37,387 nt of DNA from Microcoleus sp. LEGE 07076 (lineage in GTDB: Bacteria; Cyanobacteriota; Cyanobacteriia; Cyanobacteriales; Microcoleaceae), in assembly GCF_015207455.1 (NCBI RefSeq), contig NZ_JADEWV010000048.1, positions 1 to 37,387 on the forward strand, read 5' to 3'. Numbering within the stretch: the stretch's first letter is position 1; the number at the start of each line of letters is the position of its first letter. Below are positions 1-8,021 of this stretch, piece after piece. Made by a program: the position numbers and the translations under genes. The notes under the pieces were generated by a model. That model was given only the letters and a program-made list of their open reading frames with translations, was not told where the DNA came from and did no database searches.

Positions 1-201
1 CCGATCAATTGATGAAAAGGATTTTTGCAAGAGGTCTATTGATCTTATGCAATTTTGCGGTGCGCGAGTGTAAATAATTTCCCTCTCGACTTTTTAAGCT
101 TTCCAGGCTGCTGGCTACAGATGCAAGAATAATTTCGATCTTACTGCTCTATTTGATATCATAAGTAATAGTCTGAAATAATTTTATATTTTTGCAATAA
201 A

Positions 202-978
202 ATGGCAGTAACTACACACCAACTTATTCAGTGGAAACAGCAAGGACGTGCAATTGTCGCGCTGACAGCTTACGATTGTGCGATCGCCAAACTGCTCGAC
301 CAAGCAGGTACAGACATCATCCTAGTCGGCGATTCCCTGGCCATGACTGTCTTAGGCTACGAGACAACACTGCCCCTAACCCTCGATGAAATGCTGCACC
401 ACGCTAAAGCAGTGCGTCGCGGAGTCAAACAAGCATTAATTGTGGTCGATTTGCCGTTTTTGACTTACCAAGAAAGTCTGCAGCAAGCCATGCACTCAGC
501 CGGGAGAGTTTTGAAAGAAACTGGCGCTCAAGCTGTCAAATTGGAAGGCGGATATCCAGCAATGGCGACTACCGTTTCGCAGCTAACATCCGCCGGAATT
601 CCGGTGATGGGACACGTCGGTTTAACTCCGCAGTCGGTACACCAACTCGGCTACAAAAAACAAGGCAAAACAGTGGAATCTGCCGATCGCATCATAGCAG
701 AGTCTATCGCACTTCAAGAAGCCGGTGTTTTTGCGATCGTCCTCGAACACATTCCCGCAGATTTAGCCGCTCAAATTACCCAAAAATTAACTATTCCCAC
801 CATTGGCATCGGGGCCGGGCCGCACTGCGACGGACAAGTTTTAGTTACTTCCGATTTGTTAGGACTTTCGGAAAAACAACCGCCTTTTGCCAAAGCTTAT
901 GTCAATTTGCGAGAAACAATTACTCAAGCTGTAACAGATTATTCCCTAGAAGTTAGAGAAGGCAAATTTCCCCAATAG
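202..978 (+). CDS. panB: 3-methyl-2-oxobutanoate hydroxymethyltransferase (PanB)
   Basis: PanB transfers a hydroxymethyl group from 5,10-methylene-tetrahydrofolate to 3-methyl-2-oxobutanoate, giving ketopantoate, the first committed step of pantothenate and CoA synthesis in the cytosol. The 258-residue product is close to the usual family length of about 264. Expected metal ligands are visible as D44 (VGDSLAM), D83 (VDLPF) and E115 (KLEGG), and the catalytic Glu as E182 (LEHIP). The ATG follows an AT-rich leader without a strong ribosome binding site. The gene stands alone and converges on the tatA-type gene downstream. Identity is secure from motifs along the whole length. Confidence 0.96.
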   Translation: MAVTTHQLIQWKQQGRAIVALTAYDCAIAKLLDQAGTDIILVGDSLAMTVLGYETTLPLTLDEMLHHAKAVRRGVKQALIVVDLPFLTYQESLQQAMHSAGRVLKETGAQAVKLEGGYPAMATTVSQLTSAGIPVMGHVGLTPQSVHQLGYKKQGKTVESADRIIAESIALQEAGVFAIVLEHIPADLAAQITQKLTIPTIGIGAGPHCDGQVLVTSDLLGLSEKQPPFAKAYVNLRETITQAVTDYSLEVREGKFPQ

Positions 979-1043
979 GTTCTCCGTCAGGACTTCAGTT
1001 CTTAAAAATAATCAGGACTTGCATTCCTCACTACAAACCTAAT

Positions 1044-1235
1044 TTACACTTTTGGCTGGTCTTCTTCTTCCTTCTCCTTCTCAACAGATTCATCATCTTC
1101 TATACCGACCCCTTCCTTAAAACTCCGCAGCGTTTTACCCAAAGCATTTCCCAACTCAGGAATTTTCTTAGGGCCAAAAATTAGAATAGCCACTACCGCA
1201 ATAATGCCCATTTCGGGCAGTCCCAGACCAAACAT
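1044..1235 (-). CDS. tatA: Sec-independent translocase protein TatA/TatE family
   Basis: Small 63-residue subunit of the twin-arginine translocase, which moves folded proteins across the plasma or thylakoid membrane. The layout is typical: a short N-terminus (MFGLGLPE), one membrane helix at about residues 9-20, the FGPKKIPELG hinge, an amphipathic helix (LGKTLRSFKEG), then a strongly acidic tail (EKEKEEED). A longer reading frame extends upstream to 1334, but the ATG at 1235 is chosen because GAGGAGAT lies just upstream and the family starts with MFGLG. The gene is divergent from pcyA and convergent with panB. TatA and TatB-like roles cannot be told apart from sequence; the FGPKK motif and short length favour TatA/E. 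Confidence 0.92.
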   Translation of the reverse strand: MFGLGLPEMGIIAVVAILIFGPKKIPELGNALGKTLRSFKEGVGIEDDESVEKEKEEEDQPKV

Positions 1236-1364
1236 ACAGTCATCTCCTCTAAAACTTGCTCGATCGCAAGTCAATCTGCTGGTATCCTTAAAAGTATCTA
1301 CCTTTTTTCCTGCATCCTGCAACCGTAGAATCAAGTTTTATTAAGCATCGCCCCATAAATAGGA

Positions 1365-2102
1365 ATGTTAGAAATATCCCAGCCTTCTCTGCGCCACCAA
1401 CAGCACTACCTCATCCGCGAATTAGCACAGCGGATGGAAGCAGTATGGCACCGCTATCTCGACCTCGAACCCTACCACCTCCCCGCTGAGTTGGGATACA
1501 TAGAAGGGCGCTTGGAAGGAGAAAAACTGATCGTGGAAAACCGCTGCTATCAAACGCCGCAGTTCCGCAAAATACACCTCGAACTCGCGAAAGTCGGGCC
1601 GGTGCTGGATATTCTGCACTGCGTGATGTTTCCCAGACCTAATTACGCTTTGCCGATGTTCGGTACCGATATCGTAGCAGCCAAAGGCAAAATTAGCGCG
1701 GCGATCGCAGACCTTTCTCCCCTCAATCAGAGCCGCACTTTGTCGGAAGCCTACCAAACCCAACTGCAAAATTTGCCGCTCAACCAATTTTCTTGTCCCC
1801 GCCAAATTCCAGAATGGGGGGATATTTTCTCAGAATTTTGCCTGTTTGTGCGGCCCGATTCACCGGAAGAAGAAACCCGATTTTTAGACATAGTTGAATC
1901 CTACGTTGAAATTCACTGCCAGTTAGCAGTCGCTGCAGAACCAGTCTCTCCGGCCGAAGCATCGAAAATTCTCGACGCTCAAATTTACTACTGCACCCAG
2001 CAGCAGCAAAACGACAAAACCCGCCGCGTACTTGAAAAAGCTTTCGGTCAAGATTGGGCAGAAAATTACATGACTGAGGTACTTTTTGATTTCCCTAAAT
2101 AG
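1365..2102 (+). CDS. pcyA: Phycocyanobilin:ferredoxin oxidoreductase (PcyA)
   Basis: PcyA reduces biliverdin IXalpha by four electrons from ferredoxin to phycocyanobilin, the chromophore of phycobilisomes and cyanobacterial phytochromes. The 245-residue protein matches the family along its length, with the blocks EGRLEGEKL, ENRCYQTPQFRK, HLELAKVG, LDILHCVMFP, ISAAIADLSP and NDKTRRVLEKAFG. Residues known to be catalytic in the Synechocystis enzyme (Glu76, His88, Asp105) are present at a constant offset as E73, H85 and D102. The gene is divergent from tatA and about 70 bp upstream of devB on the same strand. Its presence indicates an organism that makes phycobilins. Confidence 0.97.
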   Translation: MLEISQPSLRHQQHYLIRELAQRMEAVWHRYLDLEPYHLPAELGYIEGRLEGEKLIVENRCYQTPQFRKIHLELAKVGPVLDILHCVMFPRPNYALPMFGTDIVAAKGKISAAIADLSPLNQSRTLSEAYQTQLQNLPLNQFSCPRQIPEWGDIFSEFCLFVRPDSPEEETRFLDIVESYVEIHCQLAVAAEPVSPAEASKILDAQIYYCTQQQQNDKTRRVLEKAFGQDWAENYMTEVLFDFPK

Positions 2103-2120
2103 CTGAAATCTGTTTACAAT

Positions 2121-2174
2121 ACTTAATAGTAGGTGTGAAAAAACTTAATCAGGAAATCACCTACTTTATTAAGT
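2121..2174 (+). promoter_or_regulatory. Inverted repeat just upstream of the devB start codon
   Basis: ACTTAATAGTAGGTG at 2121-2135 pairs with CACCTACTTTATTAAGT at 2158-2174, with a 2-nt bulge, around a 22-nt A-rich loop. The right arm ends one base before the devB ATG at 2176, so in mRNA the hairpin would cover the translation start region. It could be a repressor operator, a translational control hairpin or a chance palindrome. The structure is read directly; the function is inferred. Confidence 0.4.
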
Positions 2175-2175
2175 C

Positions 2176-3816
2176 ATGGGAAAGGAATCGCGGGTCAAGG
2201 ATAAATCATTTTTAAAACCCCCAGGGGGACGAGTCATCGGTTTAGCGCTCGCTGCTACTGTCATAATCACAGGAGTCGGTTTTTGGCAAGTATCTCAAAT
2301 TAGAAAAGCCGAAGAGTTAAAGGAGGCTGCAACGGCGGCTGCAACTCCAGCCTCTACCCGCAACAGTGTCACAGCTTTGGGTAGGTTGACTCCGCAGGGG
2401 GAAGTGATTAAATTGTCCGCCCCTTCGGCGTCGGAGGGAGCGAGAATTGAAGAGTTGCGGGTGGAAGAGGGCGATCGCGTCAGTCAAGGACAAATCATAG
2501 CAGTTCTCGATACGCGCGATCGACTGCAAGCCATCCTGTTACAAACCGACAAAGAAGTCAAAGTCAAACAAGCAGAATTAGCCAAAATTCTAGCCGGGGC
2601 AAAAACCGGGGAAATCGTCGCCCAAAAAGCCGAAGTTTCCAAGTCACAAGTTCAGCGTCAAAGAGAAACTGAAGGCGAATCAGCCAATGTCGCCCGCTTA
2701 GAAGCCGGGCTGCAAAGAGAAACCGAAGCCGAACAAGCAAACGTAGCTAAATTTGAAGCCGGGCTGCAAAGAGAAACCGAAGCCGAACAAGCAAACGTAG
2801 CTAAATTTGAAGCGCAACTACAAAGAGAAACTCAAGTGCAGCAAGCCAAACTGGCGAGGCTGGAAGCTCAACTGCGCGGCGAAATAGCCTCTCAAAATGC
2901 CACAGTCGATCGACTAAAAGCCGAATTAGCCAACGCCGAAGCCGAGGAACAACGCAACAAAGAACTCTCCGAAACAGGCGCAATTTCCGCTTCCACCTAC
3001 GACACCAAACGCTTAGCAGTAGCTACAGCCCAACAGAAAGTTAAAGAAGCAGAAGCTATATTAGAAAAAACCGTCGCAACATTGCAACAGGAAATAGTTG
3101 AAACTAAAGCCACCATCAAACAAACAGTAGAAACAGGCAAACAAGAAATCAACCAATCCCGCGCCAATCTCCAACGCAAAATAGAAACCGGAAGGCAAGA
3201 AATTAACCAAGCTAGAGCCACTTTAAATCAAAAGATAGAAACAGGAAGACAGGAAATCAATCAAGCCGAAGCAATGCTGAAACAAAAATCAGAAACCGGC
3301 GAAGAACAAATCAATCAAGACAAAGCAACTTTAGACCAAATAGCAGAAGTCCGTTCCGAAGACGTACAAGCCGCCCAAGCCGCCGTCGAAAGTGCGATCG
3401 CCACCAAACAAAAAGCCCAAGTAGACTTAAACTTAAGCTACGTAAAAGCACCCGTATCCGGTTCCGTACTCAAAATTCACACCCGCCAAGGAGAACGCAT
3501 CGACACTCAAAATGGCATCGTAGAACTCGGCCGTACCGATCAAATGTACGCCATAGCCGAAGTCTACGAAACAGACATTTCCAAAGTACGAAACGGCCAG
3601 CGCGCCACAATCACCAGCCCCGTTTTTGCAGGCACTTTGGCAGGAACTGTCGCTCGAATCGGCCAACAAATCGGCAAAAAAGATGTCCTGAATACTGACC
3701 CCGCCGCCGACACCGACGCCAGAGTTGTAGAAGTAAGAATTCGCCTCGACCCCGAATCGAGCAAGAAAGTTGCAACTCTCACAAACTTACAAGTAGAAGT
3801 TAAAATAGACATCTAA
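2176..3816 (+). CDS. devB: DevB-type ABC exporter membrane fusion protein (HlyD family)
   Basis: Periplasmic adaptor of a DevBCA-type exporter, joining the inner-membrane ABC transporter to an outer-membrane TolC-like channel. The 546 residues comprise a basic N-terminus, a membrane anchor at about 20-38, a first biotinyl-lipoyl half (about 68-118, VSQGQIIAVLDTRD), a very long coiled coil (about 120-415), the second lipoyl half (SYVKAPVSGSVLKIHTRQGERI, about 421-442) and a beta-barrel domain (to the C-terminus). The coiled coil is repetitive: 18-residue units LQRETEAEQANVAKFEAG at about 160-240 and ETGRQEINQARATLNQKI at about 317-388. From memory, other family members are nearer 450-500 residues. 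In heterocyst formers DevBCA exports the envelope glycolipid; the substrate here is unknown. devC follows after 160 bp. Confidence 0.92.
   Translation: MGKESRVKDKSFLKPPGGRVIGLALAATVIITGVGFWQVSQIRKAEELKEAATAAATPASTRNSVTALGRLTPQGEVIKLSAPSASEGARIEELRVEEGDRVSQGQIIAVLDTRDRLQAILLQTDKEVKVKQAELAKILAGAKTGEIVAQKAEVSKSQVQRQRETEGESANVARLEAGLQRETEAEQANVAKFEAGLQRETEAEQANVAKFEAQLQRETQVQQAKLARLEAQLRGEIASQNATVDRLKAELANAEAEEQRNKELSETGAISASTYDTKRLAVATAQQKVKEAEAILEKTVATLQQEIVETKATIKQTVETGKQEINQSRANLQRKIETGRQEINQARATLNQKIETGRQEINQAEAMLKQKSETGEEQINQDKATLDQIAEVRSEDVQAAQAAVESAIATKQKAQVDLNLSYVKAPVSGSVLKIHTRQGERIDTQNGIVELGRTDQMYAIAEVYETDISKVRNGQRATITSPVFAGTLAGTVARIGQQIGKKDVLNTDPAADTDARVVEVRIRLDPESSKKVATLTNLQVEVKIDI
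2701..2808 (+). repeat. Exact 54-bp tandem duplication inside devB
   Basis: The unit beginning GAAGCCGGGCTGCAAAGAGA is present at 2701-2754 and repeated base for base at 2755-2808, with weaker copies on both sides. It adds exactly 18 residues of coiled coil per copy and keeps frame. Perfect identity, including third positions, points to a recent duplication. Confidence 0.9.
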
Positions 3817-3818
3817 GA

Positions 3819-3852
3819 TTGTTGACTGTTGACTGTTGACTGTTGACTGTTC
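3819..3852 (+). repeat. Heptamer tandem repeat (TGTTGAC)n
   Basis: About four to five copies of TGTTGAC start three bases after the devB stop codon. The same heptamer family appears at 19141-19176, 21618-21652, 23251-23338 and 37017-37123. This is typical of short tandemly repeated repetitive (STRR) sequences of filamentous cyanobacteria. Confidence 0.85.
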
Positions 3853-3869
3853 GCTGTTGTCATTAGTGA

Positions 3870-3960
3870 CCAATGCCCAATGCCCTGCGCGGGCCAATGC
3901 CCTGCGCGGGCCAATTCCCTGTTTGCCCAATTCCCTGTTTGCCCAATTCCCAATTCCCTC
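3870..3960 (+). repeat. CCAATGCCC/CCAATTCCC repeat array upstream of devC
   Basis: Repeated units such as CCAATGCCCTGCGCGGG (twice) and CCAATTCCCTGTTTGC (twice) fill the space before the devC start. The reverse complements of the same units form the array at 5140-5310 on the other side of devC. The array happens to be open in the devC frame, so automated start calling could wrongly extend devC through it to 3873. Confidence 0.85.
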
Positions 3961-3977
3961 TTCCTCCTTCCTTCATT

Positions 3978-5138
3978 ATGGCAAAAATACCGCTAGCTTG
4001 GGCACAGTTAACCCGCGAAAAAATGCGCTTAGTAATCGCGCTAGCCGGCATCGGATTTGCCGACTTGCTGATGTTTGTACAGTTCGGATTTAGAGATGCG
4101 CTGTTTGAAAGTTCCATCACCTTTCACTCGCAATTAAAAGGCGATATTTTTATCACCAGCACCCAGTCAACGGCTTTAATAGCCATGAAAAGTTTTCCCC
4201 AACGCCGTTTGTATCAAGCTTTGAGTTTTAATGGCGTTACCGGAATCAGCCCGGTATATCTAGGCTTTGGTTTGTGGAAAAACCCCGAACCAGGTAAAAA
4301 CAATACCCGCCAACTGATGGTAATCGGTTTTGACCCCGCTCGTCCCATCTTTGAGCTGCCGGAAGTCAAAGATAATTTGGACAAAATCAAAATTTCCGAT
4401 GTGGTTTTATTCGATCGAGCTTCGCGCCCGGAGTTTGGCCCAGTAGCGAAATATTTCAACCAGGGAAAGCCTGTGGAAACTGAAATAGATAACCGCCGCG
4501 TTACTGTAGAGGGGTTATTTACTTTAGGAGCATCTTTCGGTGCTGATGGCAATATTATTACCAGCGATTTGAACTTTCTGCGGATTTTTCACAGCAGACG
4601 AAGTAGAGGTTTAATTGATGTCGGAATTGTGCATTTGCAGCCGGGAGCTGATGTCAAAGCGGTGATTGCAAAAATGAGGGCAACTTTACCGCAAGACGTG
4701 ACAATTGCTTCTAAAGAAGAATTTGTCGCTTTTGAGAGAAAATATTGGGAAGAAAGCACGGCGATCGGATTTATTTTCACTCTCGGCGCGTCTATGGGAT
4801 TTATTGTCGGCATCGTGATTGTCTATCAAATTCTCTATACTGATGTTACTGACCATTTGCCAGAATACGCTACGCTGAAGGCGATGGGATACAAGGATAT
4901 CTACTTTTTGAGTGTGGTTTTTCAAGAGGCTTTAATTTTGGCAATCCTTGGTTATTTGCCCGGACTGGGGATTTCTGTGGTGCTGTACAATTTAGCTAGA
5001 ACTGCTACGAGTTTGCCGATGTACATGACTTTGGGGAAAGTTGTAACTGTGTTTGTAATGACAACGATCATGTGTTCAGTATCGGGGGCGATCGCAGTTA
5101 GGAAGTTGCAGGCGGCTGACCCGGCTGATATTTTTTAA
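3978..5138 (+). CDS. devC: DevC-type ABC exporter permease
   Basis: Integral membrane permease of the DevBCA-type exporter (MacB/FtsX-like fold). The 386 residues show one N-terminal membrane segment (about 15-35, LVIALAGIGFADLLMFVQ), a large periplasmic domain, then three C-terminal membrane segments (GFIFTLGASMGFIVGIVIV, the ALILAILGYLPGLGISVVL region, VVTVFVMTTIMCSVSGAIAV), ending RKLQAADPADIF as is typical of DevC. The ATG at 3978 (MAKIPLAWAQLTREKMR) is chosen over an in-frame upstream start because the upstream residues are encoded entirely by a simple repeat. The partner ATPase gene devA is separated by 1.2 kb holding a repeat array and an Uma2 gene. Confidence 0.94.
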   Translation: MAKIPLAWAQLTREKMRLVIALAGIGFADLLMFVQFGFRDALFESSITFHSQLKGDIFITSTQSTALIAMKSFPQRRLYQALSFNGVTGISPVYLGFGLWKNPEPGKNNTRQLMVIGFDPARPIFELPEVKDNLDKIKISDVVLFDRASRPEFGPVAKYFNQGKPVETEIDNRRVTVEGLFTLGASFGADGNIITSDLNFLRIFHSRRSRGLIDVGIVHLQPGADVKAVIAKMRATLPQDVTIASKEEFVAFERKYWEESTAIGFIFTLGASMGFIVGIVIVYQILYTDVTDHLPEYATLKAMGYKDIYFLSVVFQEALILAILGYLPGLGISVVLYNLARTATSLPMYMTLGKVVTVFVMTTIMCSVSGAIAVRKLQAADPADIF

Positions 5139-5139
5139 A

Positions 5140-5310
5140 TGGGAATTGGGAATTGGCCCGCGCAGGGAATTGGGAATTGGCCCGCGCAGGGAATTGGTCA
5201 AACAGGGAATTGGGAATTGGCCAAACAGGGAATTGGCCAAACAGGGAATTGGTAATTGGGAATTGGTAATTGGGAATTGGTAATTGGTAATTGGTCATTG
5301 GTAATTGATA
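5140..5310 (+). repeat. GGGAATTGG repeat array downstream of devC
   Basis: A 170-bp run of GGGAATTGG, CCCGCGCAGGGAATTGG, CAAACAGGGAATTGG and TAATTGG units begins right after the devC stop. The CGCGCAGGG and CAAACAGGG units are reverse complements of those at 3870-3960, so devC is bracketed by inverted arrays. Confidence 0.88.
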
Positions 5311-5380
5311 GCTTTGCCGATCGAACGCTATGCTGTAGGAGAGCATCCGTCTCGATCGCACTCTCCCTCGGTTATGCGCT

Positions 5381-6199
5381 ATGACCCAAAGCTTCAACCC
5401 CACAGCGTTGCCTCCCGCCTTTCCCCACCACACTCAACTCCCCGAATCTGATGGCACGTTTGTGAAAAACTTTCAACAACATCCCCAGAGTATCCTGCTC
5501 ACTGATTCTCTCGAAACTACCCTGCAAAATCTACATCCTGACGGACAATATGCGATCGGGCAAGATTGTGGCATCTACTGGCGCGAAACCGACCCTCCAG
5601 AAAAGGGTGCCGAAGCCCCTGACTGGTTCTACGTTCCCAACGTCCCGCCGCGATTAGACGGGCAATACCGCCGTTCTTACGTGTTTTGGCGTGAATATAT
5701 GGTGCCAACAATTGCGATCGAATTTGCTAGCGGCGATGGTTCTGAAGAACTCGACAGCACTCCCTTATCTGCTTTACCATCTGGCGGGAACCAGAAACCA
5801 GGCAAATTTTGGGTATACGAGCGGATTATCCGAATTCCCTACTACGCTATTTACAAAATCCAAACCAACGAATTAGAAGTCTACAATTGCGTGAATACTA
5901 GATATCACCGATTGGAACCGAACAATCGCGGACATTACCCGATCGACCTGATGGGAGTAGAGTTGGGTTTATGGTCGGGTAGCTATCAAAATCAGGCACA
6001 GCAGTGGTTGCGCTGGTGGGATAACCAGGGGAATTTGTTGCTGACGGGGAGCGAACAAGCCCGACTCGAACGCCTCCGTACCGAACAAGAAAGCCAGCGC
6101 GCCGAAGCCGAAAGCCAACGCGCCGATGCTGAACGAGAACAAAAAGAGCGATTGGCGGCTTATTTGCGATCGCAGGGAATCGATCCCGATCGCATTTGA
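5381..6199 (+). CDS. Uma2 family (DUF820) putative endonuclease
   Basis: Member of the Uma2/DUF820 family, which has a PD-(D/E)XK nuclease fold and is greatly expanded in cyanobacteria; its cellular role is not established. The 272-residue protein has the family's recognisable blocks APDWFYVPNVPP (D81), TIAIEFASGDG (E114), PGKFWVYE and IPYYAIY, then a charged C-terminal helix rich in Glu, Arg and Gln (about 225-262) and the common ending YLRSQGIDPDRI. It sits between devC and devA, preceded by a repeat array and followed by a MITE-like repeat, which suggests insertion into an older devBCA operon. Family assignment is firm; nuclease activity is inferred from the family. Confidence 0.9.
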   Translation: MTQSFNPTALPPAFPHHTQLPESDGTFVKNFQQHPQSILLTDSLETTLQNLHPDGQYAIGQDCGIYWRETDPPEKGAEAPDWFYVPNVPPRLDGQYRRSYVFWREYMVPTIAIEFASGDGSEELDSTPLSALPSGGNQKPGKFWVYERIIRIPYYAIYKIQTNELEVYNCVNTRYHRLEPNNRGHYPIDLMGVELGLWSGSYQNQAQQWLRWWDNQGNLLLTGSEQARLERLRTEQESQRAEAESQRADAEREQKERLAAYLRSQGIDPDRI

Positions 6200-6240
6200 G
6201 CCTTGGCTGTTGCCCTATATCGCATTAGTTCGAGCTTTTT

Positions 6241-6348
6241 CAGGACTTGCACACTCCGCCTTCATCACCTGGTTTTTACCAAAAGATACGTTATAGTCCC
6301 CAGATTCGCTGAAAAACCCGGTTTCTCACCACCCGCGCGTAAGTCCTG
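6241..6348 (+). repeat. MITE-like repeat with CAGGACTT termini
   Basis: The segment begins CAGGACTTGC and ends GCGTAAGTCCTG, giving 8-bp perfect terminal inverted repeats, and contains an AAACCCGGTTTCT half-palindrome. Matching fragments occur at 14608-14640 (AGGACTTACGCAGAAACCGG) and 33151-33180 (CGGTTTCTGACCACCCGTGC). It fills most of the gap between the Uma2 gene and devA. Confidence 0.6.
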
Positions 6349-6369
6349 CTTTGAAATTTAGTCATTACC

Positions 6370-7092
6370 ATGAACAATGTACCAGTTGTTGCAATTAAAA
6401 ATCTCAACCATTCCTTCGGCGAAGGACAACTTCGCAAACATACATTATTTGACATCAACCTCGAAATTTATCCGGGGGAAATAGTGCTGATGACCGGGCC
6501 TTCCGGGTCAGGTAAAACAACATTGTTAACCTTGATTGGAGCATTGCGATCAATCCAAGAAGGCAGTCTCAAAATTCTCGACCAAGAGTTGCGGGGAACC
6601 CGAAAAAACAAATTAGTAGAAATTCGGCGCGACATCGGCTATATTTTCCAAGCTCATAACTTGCTCAAATGTTTAACAGCGCGGCAAAATGTACAAATGT
6701 CTCTGGAACTGCACAAGCATCTTTCTCGGCAAGAAACTAACGATAAAATAGAAGGAATTTTGGAAGCTGTAGGCTTGGGAGAAAGAATAGATTATTACCC
6801 GGACAGTCTGTCCGGCGGACAAAAACAAAGAGTTGCGATCGCCCGAGCATTAGTCAGTCAACCAAAATTAATCTTAGCCGACGAACCCACCGCAGCTCTA
6901 GACAGCAAATCGGGTAGAGATGTCGTCGAAATCATGCGAAGTTTAGCCAAAGAACAGCACAGCACCATTTTGCTCGTCACCCACGACAACCGCATTTTAG
7001 ATGTAGCCGATCGCATTATTCACATGGAAGACGGCTACCTCGCACAAGACACCGCCACAAGCGCCACAACCGAGGTTCTTGCCAGCAAATAA
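6370..7092 (+). CDS. devA: DevA-type ABC exporter ATP-binding subunit
   Basis: Cytoplasmic ATPase that powers the DevBC exporter. The 240-residue protein carries all ABC motifs: Walker A GPSGSGKT (43-50), Q-loop Q94 (YIFQAHNLL), signature LSGGQ (147-151), Walker B LILADEP (167-173) and the H-loop His205 (LVTHD). YIFQAHNLL and the 240-residue size fit the DevA/LolD-like subgroup. It lies 1.2 kb after devC on the same strand and ends just before a convergent gene. The Uma2 gene and repeats between devC and devA mean it may need its own promoter or read-through. Confidence 0.94.
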   Translation: MNNVPVVAIKNLNHSFGEGQLRKHTLFDINLEIYPGEIVLMTGPSGSGKTTLLTLIGALRSIQEGSLKILDQELRGTRKNKLVEIRRDIGYIFQAHNLLKCLTARQNVQMSLELHKHLSRQETNDKIEGILEAVGLGERIDYYPDSLSGGQKQRVAIARALVSQPKLILADEPTAALDSKSGRDVVEIMRSLAKEQHSTILLVTHDNRILDVADRIIHMEDGYLAQDTATSATTEVLASK

Positions 7093-7109
7093 ACTTAATT
7101 AAAATCAAC

Positions 7110-8021
7110 TTATTTGCGGGAGCTAGGGCGCTTTCCCCCTGTTTTTGTAGAACTTTTAGATCCACTTTTACTTGGACTTTTGCTCCCTACTTTTGTTCCT
7201 TTTGAACCCTTAGCAGAAGCAACATTGTTTTCCTTTTCGTTCGCAAGTCTGGCCGCCGCCGCTCTCGTAGTCCTAAAGGTAACATTCACCCCTTCATTTG
7301 ACTGTTCCAGCACCAACATCGGCGTTGGTTTTGCTTTTTGATCCCACTCAATATGAACGATGCGACCTTGAATAGTCGGCTGCCAACTGTCGTGATCGTC
7401 TGAAGGACTCAGGTAAGTTTCCAAACAATCAATAATTTGATTTATTGTCGCCGACGTTGCCTGCGTCGGCAGTTTCATCAGCTTAATTTGAATCCGAAAC
7501 AGCACTCGCTTTTCTATTTTTACTGCCGGATCGCCAGTTTCGTATTCGATATCAAACATCGAATCCACTTGTCTGCCGATCCCCGCAGTTCCGTTTTTAT
7601 CTCCTACAGCACCCTGAGTCGGACGCAGGGCAATACTAATTTTGTCTTTGACTTTTACCTTAATTTGGTTCACAATGGCAAAGTGAAAAACCTCTTCCGC
7701 CATCCGCATTCTCAGGTAGTCTAAATTAAAGTCTCGCGAGTGGATGAGGTCGGGATTTTTTTCCATCTTTGTCATGGTTTCCAGAGCCATTTTGTATTTT
7801 TTCTGGAGTTCTCGATTTCTAAACTCCTCAAATTTGAGCTTCTTGCTCAAATCGTTTAGTTTTAACTTGGTAAACACCGCTAAACCGATAAGCAATAACA
7901 ACAGTGCTCCCGATGCTCCCATCAAGATTTGATCGGAGGCTAAACTTCCAGGTTTAGCCTGTTTGGGCTTGGGAGAGGCTACTGCCAACCTTGGTTCTAC
8001 AAGGATTATTTTGGTTGACAT
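7110..8021 (-). CDS. Uncharacterised one-TM protein with Lys/Ser-rich tail
   Basis: Not recognised as a named family. The 303-residue protein has a proline/lysine-containing N-terminus, one clear membrane helix (about 33-51, MGASGALLLLLIGLAVF), a coiled-coil-like segment (about 52-88, rich in Lys, Leu and Glu), a folded middle region of about 170 residues, and a very basic low-complexity tail (about 270-303) of Lys, Ser, Gly and Thr repeats such as GSKSPSKSGSKSS. The tail could bind nucleic acid or an anionic surface. It converges on devA with an 18-bp gap. No enzyme motif is visible. The start ATG at 8021 is the first in frame. Confidence 0.8.
   Translation of the reverse strand: MSTKIILVEPRLAVASPKPKQAKPGSLASDQILMGASGALLLLLIGLAVFTKLKLNDLSKKLKFEEFRNRELQKKYKMALETMTKMEKNPDLIHSRDFNLDYLRMRMAEEVFHFAIVNQIKVKVKDKISIALRPTQGAVGDKNGTAGIGRQVDSMFDIEYETGDPAVKIEKRVLFRIQIKLMKLPTQATSATINQIIDCLETYLSPSDDHDSWQPTIQGRIVHIEWDQKAKPTPMLVLEQSNEGVNVTFRTTRAAAARLANEKENNVASAKGSKGTKVGSKSPSKSGSKSSTKTGGKRPSSRK

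Noticed and set aside
3873-3977. N-terminal extension of devC
   Set aside because: The extra 35 codons are entirely simple repeat sequence; the family starts at MAKIPLAWAQL.
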